From CAWDYA01 sp963806495 (GTDB lineage Bacteria > Acidobacteriota > Polarisedimenticolia > JACPZX01 > DASXTC01), in assembly GCA_963806495.1 (NCBI GenBank), contig CAWDYA010000005.1, forward strand, positions 124,001 through 188,000: a stretch of DNA of 64,000 nucleotides, written 5' to 3'. The notes beneath the pieces were generated by a model that saw only the letters and a program-made list of their open reading frames with translations, ran no database searches and was not told the origin of the DNA. Position numbers and translations under genes: made by a program. This document shows positions 42,002-50,470 of the stretch, piece after piece (positions within the stretch are counted from its first letter, which is position 1; every line of letters starts with the position of its first letter).

Positions 42002-42864
42002 CGTCGGATCGGCTGGTGATCATCACGGGCCTGTCCGGCTCGGGCAAGAGCCTCGCGGCCAACTGCTTCGAGGACATGGGTTACTACTGTGTGGACAACC
42101 TCCCGATCCGGCTCATTCCGGTCTTCATCGACCTGATCCAGCGCACACCGGGCGAGCTGCGGCAGGTCGCGCTCGTCATAGACATCCGGGAGGGCGCGTT
42201 CCTGAGCGAGTTCCCCGAAATCGTGGATCAGCTCAGGCACCAGGATCTGGGGCTCTCGGTCCTTTTCTTCGAGGCCACCACCGAGACACTCATACGGAGA
42301 TTTTCGGAGACGCGCCGGCCGCACCCGCTCGCCGGCTCCGAGTCGGTCGAGGCCGGCATACGGAACGAGCGCGATATCCTGCGCCACCTTCGCGAGCGCG
42401 CCGACAAGGTCATCGACACCACCGCATTCAACGTGCACGAGCTGCGATCCTACCTGTTCGACAACTTCTCCGAGCAGGGCCGCAGCGGCGCTCTGTTCAT
42501 CTCGGTGCTGAGCTTCGGGTACAAGTACGGCGTGCCGCCCGAGGCCGATCTCATGTTCGACGTGAGGTTCCTGCCGAACCCGCATTTCGAGGACGCGCTC
42601 CGGCCGCTCACGGGGCTGGATCCGGAAGTGGTGGAGTTCGTCGAATCGATCGATGATTACCGCGAGTATTTCCGGATGGTCGTGTCACTGCTCGTGTTCC
42701 TCGTGCCGCGCTTCATCGGGGAGGGCAAGTCGTACCTGACGATCGCGATCGGGTGCACGGGCGGACGCCACCGGTCGGTGACAATGGCGCTCAGGCTCGG
42801 CGAGGAGCTGGAGCGGCAGGGCTATCGCGTCAAGACAACTCATCGGGATCTCTGGAAAACGTAG
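41998..42864 (+). CDS. rapZ: RNase adapter / nucleotide-binding protein RapZ (YvcJ family)
   Basis: 288 residues. Walker A GLSGSGKSLAAN near the N-terminus, DTTAFNVHELR in the middle, and the C-terminal CTGGRHRSV motif. RapZ binds UDP-GlcNAc-pathway signals in E. coli and ATP/GTP in Bacillus; in both it is encoded near PTS components. Here it is translationally coupled to hprK and precedes the EIIA-HPr gene. Confidence 0.94.
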   Translation: MTSDRLVIITGLSGSGKSLAANCFEDMGYYCVDNLPIRLIPVFIDLIQRTPGELRQVALVIDIREGAFLSEFPEIVDQLRHQDLGLSVLFFEATTETLIRRFSETRRPHPLAGSESVEAGIRNERDILRHLRERADKVIDTTAFNVHELRSYLFDNFSEQGRSGALFISVLSFGYKYGVPPEADLMFDVRFLPNPHFEDALRPLTGLDPEVVEFVESIDDYREYFRMVVSLLVFLVPRFIGEGKSYLTIAIGCTGGRHRSVTMALRLGEELERQGYRVKTTHRDLWKT

Positions 42865-42879
42865 GGAGGCGACTCGCCA

Positions 42880-43569
42880 ATGGTCGGAGCTCTGGTGGTC
42901 ACACATGGTGATGTCGCGAGAGAGCTCGTCAGCGCGGCCTATCGCATCATGGGGGAGAACAAGCAGCTCAGGGCGGTCTGCATCGGCTGGGACGAGGACG
43001 TGGCCACGGCGCGCCGCAAGATCGAAGAGGCGATCCTGCAGGTGGAGCACGGATCCGGGGTGCTGATCATGACCGACATGTTCGGTGGCACGGCGTCGAA
43101 CCTGAGTCTGACGCTCCTGGTTCCCGGGAAGGTGGAGGTGGTAACCGGCGTGAATCTGTCGATGCTCCTCAAGCTGGGCAACACCGCCACGGAGCGCCTG
43201 AGCCTCTCGGAAGTCGCCGAGGCGGTCTGCGGCCGGGGACGCGAGTCGATCCGAGATCCCCTCGAACACGCTTCGGCCGAAGACGTCCGGGGGCGCCCGA
43301 TGATCGAAGCGGAGATCAAGATCGTGAATCAGCTCGGGCTGCACATGCGGGCCGCGGGCAAGTTCGCGAAGACGGCCGGCCGGTTCCGGGCGCGCGTGAT
43401 CCTCATGCGCGACGGCGTGGCCGTGGATGGCAAGTCGATCGTCGGGTTGTTGACCCTGGCGGCCTCGCGCGGCTCCAGCCTGACGCTACGCACCGACGGG
43501 GAAGACGAGTCGGCCGCGTTCGAGGCTCTCAAAGACCTGGTGGCAGGCAAGTTCGGAGAAGAACAGTGA
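42880..43569 (+). CDS. Fusion of PTS EIIA (mannose family) and HPr
   Basis: 229 residues. Residues 1 to about 125 are an EIIA-Man domain with the phospho-His9 in VVTHGD and the DMFGGTASN motif. Residues about 140-229 are HPr, with His155 in GLHMRAAGKF and the regulatory Ser186 in VDGKSIVGLL. The usual HPr core LHARPA is LHMRAA here, so the Ala and Pro next to the histidine are changed while His and Arg remain. Fusing EIIA to HPr puts phosphate donor and acceptor in one chain. EI (next gene, four-base overlap) would phosphorylate it; no EIIB or EIIC is encoded nearby. Confidence 0.9.
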   Translation: MVGALVVTHGDVARELVSAAYRIMGENKQLRAVCIGWDEDVATARRKIEEAILQVEHGSGVLIMTDMFGGTASNLSLTLLVPGKVEVVTGVNLSMLLKLGNTATERLSLSEVAEAVCGRGRESIRDPLEHASAEDVRGRPMIEAEIKIVNQLGLHMRAAGKFAKTAGRFRARVILMRDGVAVDGKSIVGLLTLAASRGSSLTLRTDGEDESAAFEALKDLVAGKFGEEQ

Positions 43570-45389
43570 CCGATCCTCATGATCTCAACAACGCGCTGAA
43601 TCATTCGCCGTCCGCGCGACCGTCCCGCTCGCTTCGAGGCATCGGCGCCTCCCCTGGCATCGCGGTCGCGCGCTGCCTCGTGCTGGAGGCCGCCGACCTG
43701 ACGGTGTTCCGGGTGACGATCAGACCCGAGGAGATCGAGGCGGAGGTGGCTCGCTTCCGCGAGGCGGTGACCAGGGCCAAGTCCCAGCTCACCGAGCTGC
43801 AGGCCACGTTCGCGAAGGAGCATCGCGAGACGGCCGGCTCCATCTTCGAGGCGCAGCTGCTGCTGATGGACGACGAGACGCTCATGGGCGGCGCCGAGAA
43901 GGCGATCCGCAAGCAGAAGATCAACGCCGAGTGGGCCCTGCGCACGGAGCTGCATCACCTGACGCAGTCGTTCGCCGACGTCGCGGATCGTGAGAGGCTG
44001 CTGGAGAACATCGAGGACATCGAGAACAGGATCCAGACGGTGCTGGCCGGCGGCGAGCACCACGACCTCTCGGAGCTGACCGAGGACGTTATCATCATGG
44101 CGTCCAAGCTCTCGCCGTCCGAGACGGCCCTCCTGCGCGTTCCTCACGTCATCGGCCTCGCCACCGACAAGGGAGGGCCGTCGTCCCACACCGCCATCGT
44201 CGCCAAGGCACTGGGGATTCCTGCGGTCGTGGGCCTGCACGATCTCAGCGAGAGAGTCACCACGGGAGATCTCCTCGTCGTGGACGGGTCGCGCGGCCTG
44301 GTGGCGGTGAACCCCAGCCAGGCCGACCTCGACCGTTACCGTGGAATGAGCGCCGAGTTCCGCCGCGGCGAGGAGGAGAAGCTGCTGGCCCTGCGCGACC
44401 TGCGGGCCGAGACGCTCGACGGATTCCGGGTGGATATCCACGCGAACATCGAGCTTCGGGAGCAGATCGACGCGGTGCTGAAGTACGGTGCGGAGGGTAT
44501 CGGCCTGTACCGGTCCGAGTTCCTCTTCCTGAACCGCTCGCCGTACCTGCCGAGCGAGGACGATCACTTCGAGGTGTATCGTGACCTCGCTGAAGCGATG
44601 GGCCCGCGGGTCGTCACCATCCGGACGCTCGATCTGGGTGGGGAGAAGTACTTCCACACGGTGCTCGAGAAGAATGAGAACAACCCCGTCATGGGGATGC
44701 GCGCCATCAGGTTCTGCCTGGCGCACCGCGACATCTTCAAGACGCAGCTCAGGGGGATCCTGCGCGCGAGCGTGCATGGCAACGTCCGGGTGATGTTCCC
44801 GTTGATCTCGGGCGTGGAGGAGTTCCGCATGGCGCGCACCGTGCTGACGGAGTCGATGGAGGAGCTCCTGGCCGAGGGGGTTCCGTTCCGGTCCGACATA
44901 CCGGTGGGGCTCATGATCGAGGTCCCCTCGGCGGCCGCCGTGGCCGACCTGCTTGCTCGGGAGGCGGACTTCTTCAGCATCGGCACCAACGATCTCATCC
45001 AGTACACGCTGGCCATCGACCGAAGCAACGAGTCGGTGAGCTATCTGTACCGTCCGATGCACCCTGCCATCATCCGCACGATCAAGTTCACCGTGGACGC
45101 CGGCCGGGCGGCGGGAATTCCGGTGGCGATGTGCGGTGAGATGGCTTCCGATCCGCTGATCGTGCCCATCCTGCTCGGCCTCGGGATCAGCGAGCTGTCC
45201 ATGGACCCTGTGTATGTCCCGTCCGTCAAGGCGGCGATCCGTTCGCTCACCGCCGTGGAGGCTCGCGAGATGGTCGAGGAGATCCTCAAGCTGCCCACGG
45301 CGATCGACGTCGAGGCGTACGCGAAGCAGCGGATCCTGCCTCGCGTGCGGCTGGCTGTCCCATCACTCGTCGAAGGCAATGGGAGCTGA
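43566..45389 (+). CDS. ptsI: Phosphoenolpyruvate-protein phosphotransferase, PTS enzyme I
   Basis: 607 residues from GTG 43566. After a divergent leader of about 20 residues comes LRGIGASPGIAVA. Active-site His208 is in GGPSSHTAIVAKALGIPAVVG. The PEP-binding barrel shows GIGLYRSEFLF, NPVMGMRAIRF, MIEVPSAA, FFSIGTNDLIQY and VAMCGEMASDP. It takes phosphate from PEP to the HPr part of the preceding protein. With no EIIB/C nearby it probably serves signalling rather than sugar uptake. Confidence 0.95.
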   Translation: MTDPHDLNNALNHSPSARPSRSLRGIGASPGIAVARCLVLEAADLTVFRVTIRPEEIEAEVARFREAVTRAKSQLTELQATFAKEHRETAGSIFEAQLLLMDDETLMGGAEKAIRKQKINAEWALRTELHHLTQSFADVADRERLLENIEDIENRIQTVLAGGEHHDLSELTEDVIIMASKLSPSETALLRVPHVIGLATDKGGPSSHTAIVAKALGIPAVVGLHDLSERVTTGDLLVVDGSRGLVAVNPSQADLDRYRGMSAEFRRGEEEKLLALRDLRAETLDGFRVDIHANIELREQIDAVLKYGAEGIGLYRSEFLFLNRSPYLPSEDDHFEVYRDLAEAMGPRVVTIRTLDLGGEKYFHTVLEKNENNPVMGMRAIRFCLAHRDIFKTQLRGILRASVHGNVRVMFPLISGVEEFRMARTVLTESMEELLAEGVPFRSDIPVGLMIEVPSAAAVADLLAREADFFSIGTNDLIQYTLAIDRSNESVSYLYRPMHPAIIRTIKFTVDAGRAAGIPVAMCGEMASDPLIVPILLGLGISELSMDPVYVPSVKAAIRSLTAVEAREMVEEILKLPTAIDVEAYAKQRILPRVRLAVPSLVEGNGS

Positions 45390-45390
45390 G

Positions 45391-45768
45391 ATGAAGCAAC
45401 GCGTGGAGAAACCATGGGGCTACGAGATCATCTGGGCCCGCACCGATGACTACGTCGGCAAGATGCTGTTCATCAGGCAGGGGCACAAGCTCAGCCTCCA
45501 GTACCATGAGCGCAAGGAAGAGACGATCTATCTGCACGCCGGCGAGATGCTCTTCACCGTGGGCGACGCAGAGAGCCTCAGCGTGAAGACCCTCCGGCCG
45601 GGTGACGAGTACCACATCGCGCCGGGAACGCGGCACCGCATGGAGGCCGTTCGCGACTGCGAGGTGTTCGAGGTTTCGACCCCGCATCTCGACGACGTGG
45701 TGCGGATCGAGGACGCGTACGGCCGGGCCGCGCCGGCACCCCGCACACCCGGGGAGGCATCGTCATGA
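45391..45768 (+). CDS. Cupin protein, mannose-6-phosphate isomerase type II-like
   Basis: 125 residues from ATG 45391, GGGAG upstream. The opening VEKPWGYEIIWAR and the metal-binding cupin pattern YHERKEETIYLHAG with a second motif GDEYHIAPGTRHR resemble the C-terminal cupin of mannose-6-phosphate isomerase/GDP-mannose pyrophosphorylase fusions. It stands alone as a one-domain cupin. The reaction is not certain. Gap to ptsI is one base and it overlaps the ihf gene by four. Confidence 0.8.
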   Translation: MKQRVEKPWGYEIIWARTDDYVGKMLFIRQGHKLSLQYHERKEETIYLHAGEMLFTVGDAESLSVKTLRPGDEYHIAPGTRHRMEAVRDCEVFEVSTPHLDDVVRIEDAYGRAAPAPRTPGEASS

Positions 45769-46040
45769 CAAAGGCGGATCTCGTCGAAGTGGTGCATCGC
45801 GTTCATGGCGGTCTCTCGAGAAAGGAGGCGGCCGAGGTGGTCGAGCAGCTCATCGGCTCGATCAAGAAGGTCCTTCTGCGCGGCGACAAGGTGCAGATCT
45901 CCGGTTTCGGCAGCTTCGAGGTGGTGACCCGGCGGGCTCGCAAAGGCCGGAACCCGCAGACCGGAGACGTCATTGCGATCGACTCCCGCAACAGCCTGGT
46001 TTTCCGGCCATCCAAGATACTCGTCGAGACCCTGAACTGA
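45765..46040 (+). CDS. HU/IHF-family DNA-bending protein (IHF alpha-like)
   Basis: 91 residues. MTKADLVEVVHRVHGGLSRKEA, GFGSFEVVTRRARKGRNPQTGD and the basic arm are family features; the RNP tip (GRNPQTG) inserts the intercalating proline into DNA. It is closer to IHF alpha than HU. It sits next to the MerR regulator, a pairing seen in many Deltaproteobacteria-like genomes. Confidence 0.9.
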   Translation: MTKADLVEVVHRVHGGLSRKEAAEVVEQLIGSIKKVLLRGDKVQISGFGSFEVVTRRARKGRNPQTGDVIAIDSRNSLVFRPSKILVETLN

Positions 46041-46072
46041 CTCACCGAAGTTGAAATGGGGGAGGCATACCC

Positions 46073-46561
46073 GTGGCAAAGACAGCTCCCGAGATCCCCA
46101 GCAAGCTCTTCTACAAGATCGGCGAAGTGTGCGAGATCACCGACACGCAACCCTATGTCCTGCGCTTCTGGGAATCGGAGTTCCCGCAGCTCGCGCCCAA
46201 GAAGAACAGGTCCGGGCAGCGGGTTTACCAGCGCAAGGACATCGACACCGTCGTCCGGATCAAGAAGCTCCTCTACGAGGAGGAGTACACGATTGCCGGC
46301 GCGCGGCGAAAACTGGACGAGGAGCACCTGGCCGCCCCTGGCACCGAAGAGCCTTCAGGCGACGGCCGGGAGAGCGTCTCCGGCAGGCCCGAGGAGGACC
46401 ACCCGGTGGACATGCTCTCCGCGCGGGCGGCACGGTCCCCGCGCGAGGTTCAGCCCGAGCTGCCGACCGGGGATCCGGAGCATGAGGCCCGGCTCGAGCG
46501 CGCGCTGGGCGAGTTGAAGAAGGCGTTGCGTGAGGTGCAGCAGATCCTCGGCAAGGAGTGA
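46073..46561 (+). CDS. MerR-family transcriptional regulator
   Basis: 162 residues from GTG 46073. The N-terminal winged helix-turn-helix is FYKIGEVCEITDTQPYVLR, followed by FWESEF, RSGQRVYQRKD and the wing. A linker with many acidic and Pro residues separates it from a C-terminal coiled coil (EHEARLERALGELKKALREV). No cysteine-based metal site is visible. Its effector and targets are unknown. It converges on bolA. Confidence 0.85.
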   Translation: MAKTAPEIPSKLFYKIGEVCEITDTQPYVLRFWESEFPQLAPKKNRSGQRVYQRKDIDTVVRIKKLLYEEEYTIAGARRKLDEEHLAAPGTEEPSGDGRESVSGRPEEDHPVDMLSARAARSPREVQPELPTGDPEHEARLERALGELKKALREVQQILGKE

Positions 46562-46577
46562 CACTGGGGGGGCCGCC

Positions 46578-46871
46578 TTATCCGCCAGGATTCTCACGCC
46601 ATTCGGCGGGCGTGAGCGTGCGGAGGGCGAGCGCATGGATGCTGACGGACATCTCCTCCGACAGGGCGGCGTACACGAGTCGGTGCCGCTCGAGGGACGG
46701 GCGGCCCTCGAAGGCGTCCGAGACGACGATCAAAGCGTAATGCCCGCCTCCTCCACGCGCTCCCGCATGACCCGCGTGCCGGTCGCTCTCATCGAGAACC
46801 TCCACGTGGATCGCGGCGAGCGAGGCCGACAGCTTTCGCTTTATCAGTTCCGGGGTATCGGACGATGGCAT
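46578..46871 (-). CDS. BolA/IbaG family protein
   Basis: 97 residues on the minus strand. The core HVEVLDESDRHAGHAGARGG and RHRLVYAALSEEM are BolA-family features, with the conserved histidines of the HAGH segment that coordinate [2Fe-2S] clusters with monothiol glutaredoxins. Its ATG overlaps the plus-strand start of the L-2-hydroxyglutarate oxidase gene by seven bases. Confidence 0.9.
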   Translation of the reverse strand: MPSSDTPELIKRKLSASLAAIHVEVLDESDRHAGHAGARGGGGHYALIVVSDAFEGRPSLERHRLVYAALSEEMSVSIHALALRTLTPAEWRENPGG

Positions 46872-48125
46872 CGGTCATCTCCACATCGGGTTCCGCATCG
46901 ACCCCCTCAATCCTAGCATCGCGCTACGACGTCGTGGTGGTTGGAGGCGGCATCGTCGGGCTGGCCACCGCGCTGCAGTTGCTCCATTCCGCTCCGGACG
47001 TCCGCCTGGCGGTCCTCGAGAAGGAAGCCGCTGTCGCCACGCATCAGAGCGGACGCAACAGCGGTGTCGTCCATTCCGGCGTCTACTACCGGCCCGGCTC
47101 CGCCAAGGCGCGGTACTGCGTCGAGGGGGCCCGGCTCATGAAGGATTTCTGCCGCGCGGAGGGGCTACCGCTGTCCGTCTGCGGCAAGCTGATCGTGGCG
47201 ACCCGCGACAGCGATCTGCCCGGCCTGGAGGAGCTGCGGCGGCGCGGCCTGGCGAACGGTGTGGAGGGTCTCGAGATGCTCGACGCGTCGGGGCTGGCGC
47301 GGATCGAGCCGCACGCGCGTGGCGTGCGGGCCCTGCGTGTGCCGGGCACGGCGGTGACCGACTACCGGGCCGTGGCGCGCCGGTACGCCGAACTGGTCGT
47401 GGCCGCGGGAGGGTCGCTTCACACCGGCATCCGGGTCACGGCTCTGGGAGCGGAACGTGGCCTCTGCGTCCTGAGCCATGCGGGGGGCGGGATCGAGGCG
47501 AGGTGTGTGATCAACTGCGCGGGGCTGCACAGCGACCGGCTCGGTCGTGCCGCCGCGGCACGCCGGGGTCTGCGGATCGTGCCCTTCCGCGGCGAGTACT
47601 ACGAGATCGGGGGGGCGAGCCGCGACATGGTCCGGGCGCTCATCTACCCGGTGCCCGACCCGGATCTGCCATTCCTCGGCGCTCATCTGACCCGCAGCGT
47701 GTCCGGCGTGGTGGACGCGGGGCCCAACGCGGTTCTCGCCTTCAGCAGAGAGGGATACCGGCGCACCGATTCGAGCCTCGCCGATCTTGCCGACACCCTC
47801 TCGTTTCCCGGGTTCTGGCGGATGGCCGCCCGGAACTGGCGGAGCGGCCTCGACGAGTTCCGGCGCTCCTTCAGTCGCCGCGCCTTCCTCCAATCGATCC
47901 GAAGGCTCGTGCCGGCCATCCGCGAGGAGGATTCTGACCCCCGCGCCGGCCGGGGTGCGGGCGCAGGCGATCGAGCGGAGCGGCGCCCTCGTGGACGATT
48001 TCCGGATCGAACGTGACGGCCCGCTCGTGCACGTGTTCAACGTGCCGTCTCCGGCAGCCACCGCGTCCCTGGTCATCGGCCGCCATCTGGCGCAGACGGC
48101 GATAGCGGTCCTGGAGGGCAGGTGA
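46865..48125 (+). CDS. FAD-dependent L-2-hydroxyglutarate oxidase-like protein, interrupted by a single-base frameshift
   Basis: About 419 residues after repair. The FAD Rossmann loop VVVVGGGIVGLATALQL, QSGRNSGVVHSGVYY and the middle part (VINCAGLHSDRLG) match LhgO. The first frame runs past RLVPAIREED and continues into unrelated sequence. The conserved end (PAPAGVRAQAIERSG, then HVFNVPSPAATASL) is in the +1 frame and stops at 48125. One extra T at 47932-47933 repairs it. The gene is near bolA but no operon is evident. Start 46865 is provisional because its ribosome-binding site is weak. Confidence 0.82.
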
Positions 48126-48150
48126 CACCCGAAGATGGCTGGTGTACACT
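48122..48150 (+). promoter_or_regulatory. Sigma70-type promoter of tRNA-Pro(GGG)
   Basis: GTGACA (48122-48127), a 17-base spacer and TACACT (48145-48150), placing transcription near 48157, 21 bases before the tRNA. The -35 lies across the stop codon of the oxidase gene. Confidence 0.6.
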
Positions 48151-48177
48151 GACCACCCTTTCGAATCGCGGCTCGGT

Positions 48178-48254
<77 letters not shown>

Positions 48255-48337
48255 AAACCTCCCCCAACGTCCACATTGCTGGCCTATACTCGGGATGGAA
48301 CGTTCGCCCGAACGCATTCGCTCGGAGAGGAGGCCGT

Positions 48338-48758
48338 ATGCCTTATTGTCCGGCGTGCAGAAGTGAATACGAGGAAGGCTCGAAGAAGTGTACCGACTGC
48401 GGCGGCGACCTGGCCGCGGGGACGATGCCCGAAGCACCATCGATCGCGCGTGCAAGCAACGAGAAATGGGTGTCCTTGCTGCGCGTGAGGCGTGAGGACA
48501 ACGCCGAGATCATCCACGGGCTTCTGGAAAGCGCGGACATCCCGTGCGAGGTGATCGACAAGATGGCGGCGCAGATGCCGCTGCCCGTATCCGCCACGCT
48601 CTCGCGGTTCGAGATCTCGGGTTCCCGAGAGCCGCGCGGTCGAGGCCAGGGAGCTCCTCAACGAGGCCCGGGAGGGGACTGTCCCGTGTCCGGCCTGCGG
48701 CCACATGTCCGCCGCCGGAGAATCGACGTGCGAGTACTGCGGAGAAGCGCTGCGCTGA
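48338..48758 (+). CDS. Zinc-ribbon and DUF2007-like protein, interrupted by a single-base frameshift
   Basis: About 139 residues after repair, from ATG 48338 with GGAGAGGAGG upstream. First zinc ribbon: YCPACRSEYEEGSKKCTDCGG. The middle segment (EIIHGLLESADIPCEVID) resembles the DUF2007 ligand-binding fold. In the first frame the last expected residue is near RFEI at 48616; the remainder, VPESRAVEARELLNEA and a second zinc ribbon CPACGHM...CEYCGEALR, is in the +1 frame ending at 48758. One extra base in ATCTCGGG (48614-48621) explains it. Function unknown. Confidence 0.75.
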
Positions 48759-48768
48759 TGGTCCCCTG

Positions 48769-49581
48769 GTGACGACGATTCTGCTGACCAACGACGACGG
48801 GGTCGGCGTCCCCGGCCTCACCGTGCTGGCGCGCGCCCTGTCCTCGCTGGGCCGCGTCATCGTCGTGGCTCCTGACAGGGACATGAGCGCCGTCAGCCAC
48901 GCGCTCACGCTGACACGCCCGCTGCGCGTGAAGCGACATGCCGAGCATGTCTACGCGGTGGACGGGACTCCGACCGACTGCGTCAACCTGGGCATCTTCA
49001 ACCTCCTCGAGAAGAAGGTCAATCTCGTCGTCTCGGGCATCAACCGCGGGTACAACCTCGGCGACGACGTCACCTACTCGGGCACCGTATCGGCCGCGTT
49101 CGAGGGAACGCTCCTCGGCTACCCCTCCATTGCGGTCTCGCGGGCCGCCATGCCCGGCTCCGGCTTTTCCGGCAGCAACTGGCCGTACGACCCCGAGGAG
49201 ACCTACGAGGCCGCGGCGGCGTTCACCGCGACGCTCGCGCGGCGGATCCTGGACCAGGGGATGCCCGAGGACACGCTGCTCAACGTGAACGTGCCGCTGC
49301 CGCCTCTGCGTGGCGTGAGGTGCACCCGTCTCGGTCGCCGGGTCTACAAGGAGGGGGTGATCGAGAGAGTGGACCCGTCCGGGAGGCAGTACTACTGGAT
49401 CGGCGGAACCGCGCCCGAGTGGACCGAGGACGCCCGCAGCGATTACGCGGCGGTGACGGCCGGCTGCGTCTCCGTCACCCCCCTGCATCTCGACCTGACC
49501 AACGACCGCGAGCTCGAGACGATCGCGTCCTGGGGCCTCACCGTGCCGGCGGCGCCCGACGGCGGGGGAGCGGGCCGATGA
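48769..49581 (+). CDS. surE: 5'/3'-nucleotidase SurE
   Basis: 270 residues from GTG 48769. The metal site TNDDGVGVPGL (Asp9, Asp10), APDRDMSAVSHALT, GTPTDCVN and SGINRGYNLGDDVTYSGTV are the family landmarks. It dephosphorylates nucleoside monophosphates and is a stationary-phase survival protein. It overlaps pcm by four bases, the classic surE-pcm pair. Confidence 0.95.
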   Translation: MTTILLTNDDGVGVPGLTVLARALSSLGRVIVVAPDRDMSAVSHALTLTRPLRVKRHAEHVYAVDGTPTDCVNLGIFNLLEKKVNLVVSGINRGYNLGDDVTYSGTVSAAFEGTLLGYPSIAVSRAAMPGSGFSGSNWPYDPEETYEAAAAFTATLARRILDQGMPEDTLLNVNVPLPPLRGVRCTRLGRRVYKEGVIERVDPSGRQYYWIGGTAPEWTEDARSDYAAVTAGCVSVTPLHLDLTNDRELETIASWGLTVPAAPDGGGAGR

Positions 49582-50255
49582 GACGCGGCGCGAGCGACGA
49601 TTTCGCGATACGCCGCCGGCAGATGGTGGAGCGTCAGCTCGTGCCACGCGGCATCTCGGATCCGCGCGTGCTAGAGGCGATGGGAAGACTGCCGCGCCAC
49701 CTGTTCGTGGAAGAGGCGCTGCAGGGAAAGGCCTACTCGGACAACGCGCTGCCGATCGGCTCGAAACAGACCATATCCCAGCCCTACATCGTGGCGGCCA
49801 TGACCGAGCTGCTGAAGGTGGGCCCCGGGGACCGCGTGCTCGAGATCGGCACCGGTTCGGGATACCAGACGGCCCTGCTGGCGACGCTGGCGGGGGAGGT
49901 GTACAGCATCGAGCGACTGCGGTCTCTGTCGACCCGGGCCCGTGGTATCCTGCGCCAGCTCGGGCTGGACAACCTCCACCTGCGCGTCGGCGACGGCACC
50001 GCGGGATGGCCCGAAGAGGCGCCGTTCAGCCGGATCGTGGTGACGGCGGGTGCGCCCTCCGTTCCCGCCCCGTTGCTGGCGCAGCTCGACGCGGGCGGGC
50101 GGCTGGTGATCCCCGTAGGCGACGAGCGACAGCAGGTGCTCAACGTGCTGATCAAGGGGCCGGCAGGCATCCGCACCGAGCAGTACGATCACTGCGTGTT
50201 CGTCAAGCTGATCGGGCAGGAAGGCTGGCAGGAAACCCCGGACCAGGCGTCTTGA
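49578..50255 (+). CDS. pcm: Protein-L-isoaspartate O-methyltransferase
   Basis: 225 residues from ATG 49578. Family motifs are SKQTISQPYIVA, LEIGTGSGYQTA (SAM binding), VYSIERL and RIVVTAGAP. It repairs isoaspartyl residues in ageing proteins. Its stop codon overlaps the -35 element of the following tRNA promoter. Confidence 0.96.
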   Translation: MRRGASDDFAIRRRQMVERQLVPRGISDPRVLEAMGRLPRHLFVEEALQGKAYSDNALPIGSKQTISQPYIVAAMTELLKVGPGDRVLEIGTGSGYQTALLATLAGEVYSIERLRSLSTRARGILRQLGLDNLHLRVGDGTAGWPEEAPFSRIVVTAGAPSVPAPLLAQLDAGGRLVIPVGDERQQVLNVLIKGPAGIRTEQYDHCVFVKLIGQEGWQETPDQAS

Positions 50256-50280
50256 CAGGCCGCGGGGCATCGGTTATCGT
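50252..50280 (+). promoter_or_regulatory. Sigma70-type promoter of tRNA-Pro(CGG)
   Basis: Perfect TTGACA (50252-50257), a 17-base spacer and TATCGT (50275-50280). The -35 covers the pcm stop codon. Transcription would start near 50287, 35 bases before the tRNA. Confidence 0.7.
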
Positions 50281-50321
50281 CGGCCACTGCATCGAAAAGC
50301 CCTCGCTTTCCCGCGTGACGT

Positions 50322-50398
50322 CGGGACGTAGCGCAGCCTGGTAGCGCACCTGCTTCGGGAGCAGGGGGCCGGAGGTTCAAATCCTCTCGTCCCGACCA
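50322..50398 (+). tRNA. tRNA-Pro, anticodon CGG
   Basis: 77 bases with encoded CCA. The acceptor stem is CGGGACG/CGTCCCG, identical to that of the tRNA-Pro at 48178, and the D arm is nearly identical. The anticodon stem CCTGC/GCAGG encloses TTCGGGA, giving CGG. It reads CCG codons, which are abundant in this GC-rich genome. Confidence 0.97.
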
Positions 50399-50449
50399 CT
50401 CAGCCCGTCTCCGGACCGCCCGACCGCTCCCGGCGGCGGCCGCAGCGTG

Positions 50450-50458
50450 TGTTAGAAT
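50450..50458 (+). promoter_or_regulatory. Possible extended -10 promoter of the receiver-PilZ gene
   Basis: TGT followed by TAGAAT (50453-50458), 13 bases before the ATG at 50471. No -35 is obvious. If used, the leader would be only a few bases long. Confidence 0.35.
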
Positions 50459-50470
50459 TTCCGCAACTCT

